This document shows, one piece after another, positions 5,602 through 7,397 of a stretch of 7,397 nucleotides of DNA (within the stretch, counting starts at the first letter, position 1; every line of letters starts with the position of its first letter). The notes beneath the pieces are model-generated. The model did no database searches. It was not told the origin of the DNA and worked only from the letters and a program-made list of their open reading frames with translations. Source of the DNA: CAYMTV01 sp964393525 (lineage in GTDB: Bacteria; Patescibacteriota; Microgenomatia; Daviesbacterales; UBA10151); contig CAYMTV010000041.1 of assembly GCA_964393525.1 (NCBI GenBank), positions 1-7,397 of the forward strand. The letters run 5' to 3'. The position numbers and the translations under genes were made by a program.

Positions 5602-6255
5602 ATGAAAATAACCTCAGTTGAGCCACAGAAGAAAAATAAGGGAAGATTTAATATCTTTTTAGATGGGGTGTTTGGGTTTGGGGCGGATGAGGATACAGTG
5701 GTTAAGTTTAGACTTATTCCCGGAAAACAGCTTGACAACTCGGAGTTGGAAGTGATTTTGCTGGAGACTGAAGTTGGGAAATTAATGACCAGGGTGTATG
5801 GACTTTTGAATATCCGCCAGAGATCGGAGAAAGAGGTTAGGGATTATTTTAGAATCAAGAATTATGAAGCAAGAATCAAGGGGAGGGAGGAGATAAGTCA
5901 AATTTTGGTTGACAAAGTAATAGAAACCCTAAAACAAAAGGGTTTCATAAACGATGAAGTTTTTGCCAAAGCCTGGGTAGAATCAAGGACGAAGAAAAAG
6001 GGTTGGAGGGTAATCCAAAGTGAATTAATCCAAAAAGGGATTGACCGTGAAATTATTGAAAGTATTAAGGAGCAAGTATTAAGTTTTAAAGATGAGAGTC
6101 AAACAGCAAAAAACTTACTGGAAAAAAAGGCTGGAGTTTGGAAGAATTTGCCTAAACTGGAATTTAGGAAAAAAGCTTTGGAGTTTTTAATGAGGCGGGG
6201 ATTTGATTATTCAACAGCCAAAGATACCGTTGATTCTTACTTAGAAAAAATGTAG
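5602..6255 (+). CDS. recX: RecX, regulator of RecA
   Basis: 217 residues. RecX binds RecA filaments and usually inhibits their extension and ATPase activity in the cytoplasm. The N-terminal small beta region (MKITSVEPQKKNKGRFNIFL, then GVFGFG) is the extension typical of longer, Firmicute-like RecX proteins. The repeated three-helix RecX modules follow: RVYGLLNIRQRSEKEVRDYF at about 65-84, VIETLKQKGFINDEVFAKAW at about 112-131 with SRTKKKGWRVIQSELIQKGI after it, and a last module ending FLMRRGFDYSTAKDTV. Location downstream of recA supports the call. The ATG at 5602 fits the N-terminal domain exactly. GGAG at 5581-5584 is 17 bases upstream, too far to be a normal ribosome site. The spacer to the preceding small gene is 45 bases. 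Confidence 0.95.
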   Translation: MKITSVEPQKKNKGRFNIFLDGVFGFGADEDTVVKFRLIPGKQLDNSELEVILLETEVGKLMTRVYGLLNIRQRSEKEVRDYFRIKNYEARIKGREEISQILVDKVIETLKQKGFINDEVFAKAWVESRTKKKGWRVIQSELIQKGIDREIIESIKEQVLSFKDESQTAKNLLEKKAGVWKNLPKLEFRKKALEFLMRRGFDYSTAKDTVDSYLEKM

Positions 6256-6398
6256 AATATTCCCATAGTAGCTAGAGAATCTTAAGGAAGTAAACTTGAG
6301 GTTAAAATGGAAATTCTATTAAAACTCCATTATTAAGTTTAGATCCTCGTCCGCTTTAGGCGGTTATTTTCTCAAATTCTCTATTTAAAAAACCAAGC
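6256..6398 (+). other. recX-rny intergenic region with nested inverted repeats and a small GC hairpin
   Basis: TAAACTT (6291-6297) pairs with AAGTTTA (6335-6341), and inside it ATGGA (6307-6311) pairs with TCCAT (6326-6330), a possible nested stem. Just after, CCGC (6351-6354) and GCGG (6360-6363) form a short hairpin followed by TTATTTT, a weak terminator-like element for recX. No convincing promoter or ribosome site for rny is visible; TATTTA at 6382-6387 lacks a -35. Confidence 0.4.
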
Positions 6399-7397
6399 AT
6401 GAAGAAGTCATTTGGGTCATCACAATCTCAACAATCTCCAAATCCTGTAAATCAGGGGACATCCGCAAATCCTTCCGATTTAATTTCCAAAGAAAAAGAA
6501 CAGTTCGACTCAAAGCTCACTGCCGAAAGGCTTGCTAAAAGGGAAGGGATTTTGGAAGAAAGGGAAAGGCAGATTGAGGAGGGTTTAAAAGTTGTTGAAC
6601 AGAAGCTGGAGATAGTTGAAAAAACAAGAAAAGATTTGCTCGAAAAATTGGAAAAAGCCGCCAAGATGTCTCAGGATGAGGTCAAGCAGGTTTTACTTGA
6701 GATTGTTGAAAAAGATTTAGCGGTTGAAATCTCCAAGAAAATAAAAGAATCCGAAGAAGAAATCAAAGTTCATGCCGATGAAAACGCCAAACAGATCTTA
6801 GCCGATGCCATGTTGCACGGTGTGACAGATTATATCTCCGAATTTACAACTTCTACCATCAAGCTTCCGGATGAGGAGATGAAAGGAAGAATTATCGGTA
6901 AGGAAGGAAGAAACATTAAAACTTTTGAGCAGGCAACCGGTGTGGATGTGGTAATGGATGATGAGCTGCCTGATGCTTTGATTTTATCCTCCTTTGATCC
7001 GATCAGGCGGGAGATTGCCAAAGTATCACTGGAGCGGCTGATGGCAGACGGCAGAATTCAGCCCCAGAGGATTGAGGAGATTGTTGAAAAAACCCGCGAA
7101 GATATCGAAAAAGTAATTTATCAAGCTGGTGAGAAGCTCGCATCAGATGCAGGAGTTTTCAATTTGCCACATGAAGTAATAGCTACTTTAGGTAAATTTA
7201 AATACCGCTTTTCCTATGGTCAAAACTTAATCCAGCATAGCTTAGAACTTGTTAAAATCGGAGTTGAGATTGCCCGTCAGGTTGGAGCGGATATGAATAT
7301 TGTCAGGCTTGGATGTTTGCTGCATGATATTGGAAAAGTAGTTTATGAAGGAGATGAGGGAACCCATGTTGAAAAAGGAGTTGAATTTGCTAAAAAA
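6399..7397 (+). CDS. rny: Ribonuclease Y lacking the N-terminal membrane anchor (C-terminus cut off by window edge)
   Basis: 333 residues to the right edge. RNase Y is an HD-domain endoribonuclease that starts mRNA decay. Residues 1-28 are Ser/Gln/Asn/Pro-rich (KKSFGSSQSQQSPNPVNQG), followed by a long charged coiled coil (about 30-135). The linker KQILADAMLHGVTDYISEFT leads to the KH domain with KGRIIGKEGRNIKTFEQATG (GKEG at 167-170). The HD domain begins near 275: IQHSLELV (His280), LLHDIGK (His309, Asp310) and THVEKG (His323), matching metal-site positions. Known family members usually begin with a membrane helix; here none is present and the frame upstream has a stop at 6357-6359 with no other ATG. 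The KH domain sits about 50 residues earlier than in Bacillus-type proteins, so the front is shorter. The protein may be cytosolic or tethered by a partner. No Shine-Dalgarno precedes the ATG. Confidence 0.93.
   Translation, partial: MKKSFGSSQSQQSPNPVNQGTSANPSDLISKEKEQFDSKLTAERLAKREGILEERERQIEEGLKVVEQKLEIVEKTRKDLLEKLEKAAKMSQDEVKQVLLEIVEKDLAVEISKKIKESEEEIKVHADENAKQILADAMLHGVTDYISEFTTSTIKLPDEEMKGRIIGKEGRNIKTFEQATGVDVVMDDELPDALILSSFDPIRREIAKVSLERLMADGRIQPQRIEEIVEKTREDIEKVIYQAGEKLASDAGVFNLPHEVIATLGKFKYRFSYGQNLIQHSLELVKIGVEIARQVGADMNIVRLGCLLHDIGKVVYEGDEGTHVEKGVEFAKK

Noticed and set aside
6452..7021. Minus-strand open frames rich in Ser and Phe inside rny
   Set aside because: Their composition is what the reverse of a Glu/Lys-rich coiled coil gives; rny is clear on the other strand.
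1..7397. CRISPR arrays, tRNA or rRNA genes, insertion sequences, attachment sites
   Set aside because: No repeat-spacer pattern, cloverleaf, transposase motif or terminal inverted repeats were seen.

Overview
The window is AT-rich bacterial DNA. Genes are compact and spacers short. Almost no gene has a Shine-Dalgarno sequence at a usable distance, and several promoters end almost on the start codon. These traits, the neighbourhood of recA, recX and an RNase Y gene, and a proline-rich single-pass membrane protein of unknown function, suggest a Candidate Phyla Radiation (Patescibacteria) genome, perhaps Microgenomates. The lineage is an inference, since there is no rRNA or other phylogenetic marker besides RecA.

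Left part (1-2500, minus strand): a tight three-gene operon reads leftwards from a near-consensus sigma-70-type promoter at 2448-2476. It encodes (i) an ArsR-family winged-helix repressor, (ii) a membrane-anchored thioredoxin-like protein with a WCQTC motif, and (iii) a large protein that fuses a six-helix CcdA/DsbD-type membrane domain to a DUF3179 domain. The third gene runs off the left edge. Separations are 2 and 5 bases. Together they look like a transmembrane thiol/disulfide relay, with reductant moved across the membrane by the CcdA domain to an outside thioredoxin fold and/or the CPLC motif of DUF3179. This is the most novel system in the window.

Middle (2440-3952): a roughly 200-base divergent regulatory region holds two dyads near the arsR promoter, a terminator-like hairpin with a T run, an overlapping alternative stem, and a promoter almost on the ATG of the next gene. 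That plus-strand gene encodes a 438-residue protein with a proline-rich N-terminus, one membrane helix and a large extracytoplasmic domain.

Right part (3953-7397, plus strand): recA has its own promoter and a pair of helically phased direct repeats. A small conserved-looking gene follows, broken by an apparent one-base insertion and driven by a strong promoter containing a perfect 14-bp palindrome. Then come recX and a truncated RNase Y gene (rny) whose N-terminus lacks the usual membrane anchor. RecA is the recombinase, RecX its modulator and RNase Y an mRNA-decay endoribonuclease.

No tRNA, rRNA, CRISPR array, insertion sequence or integrase was seen.
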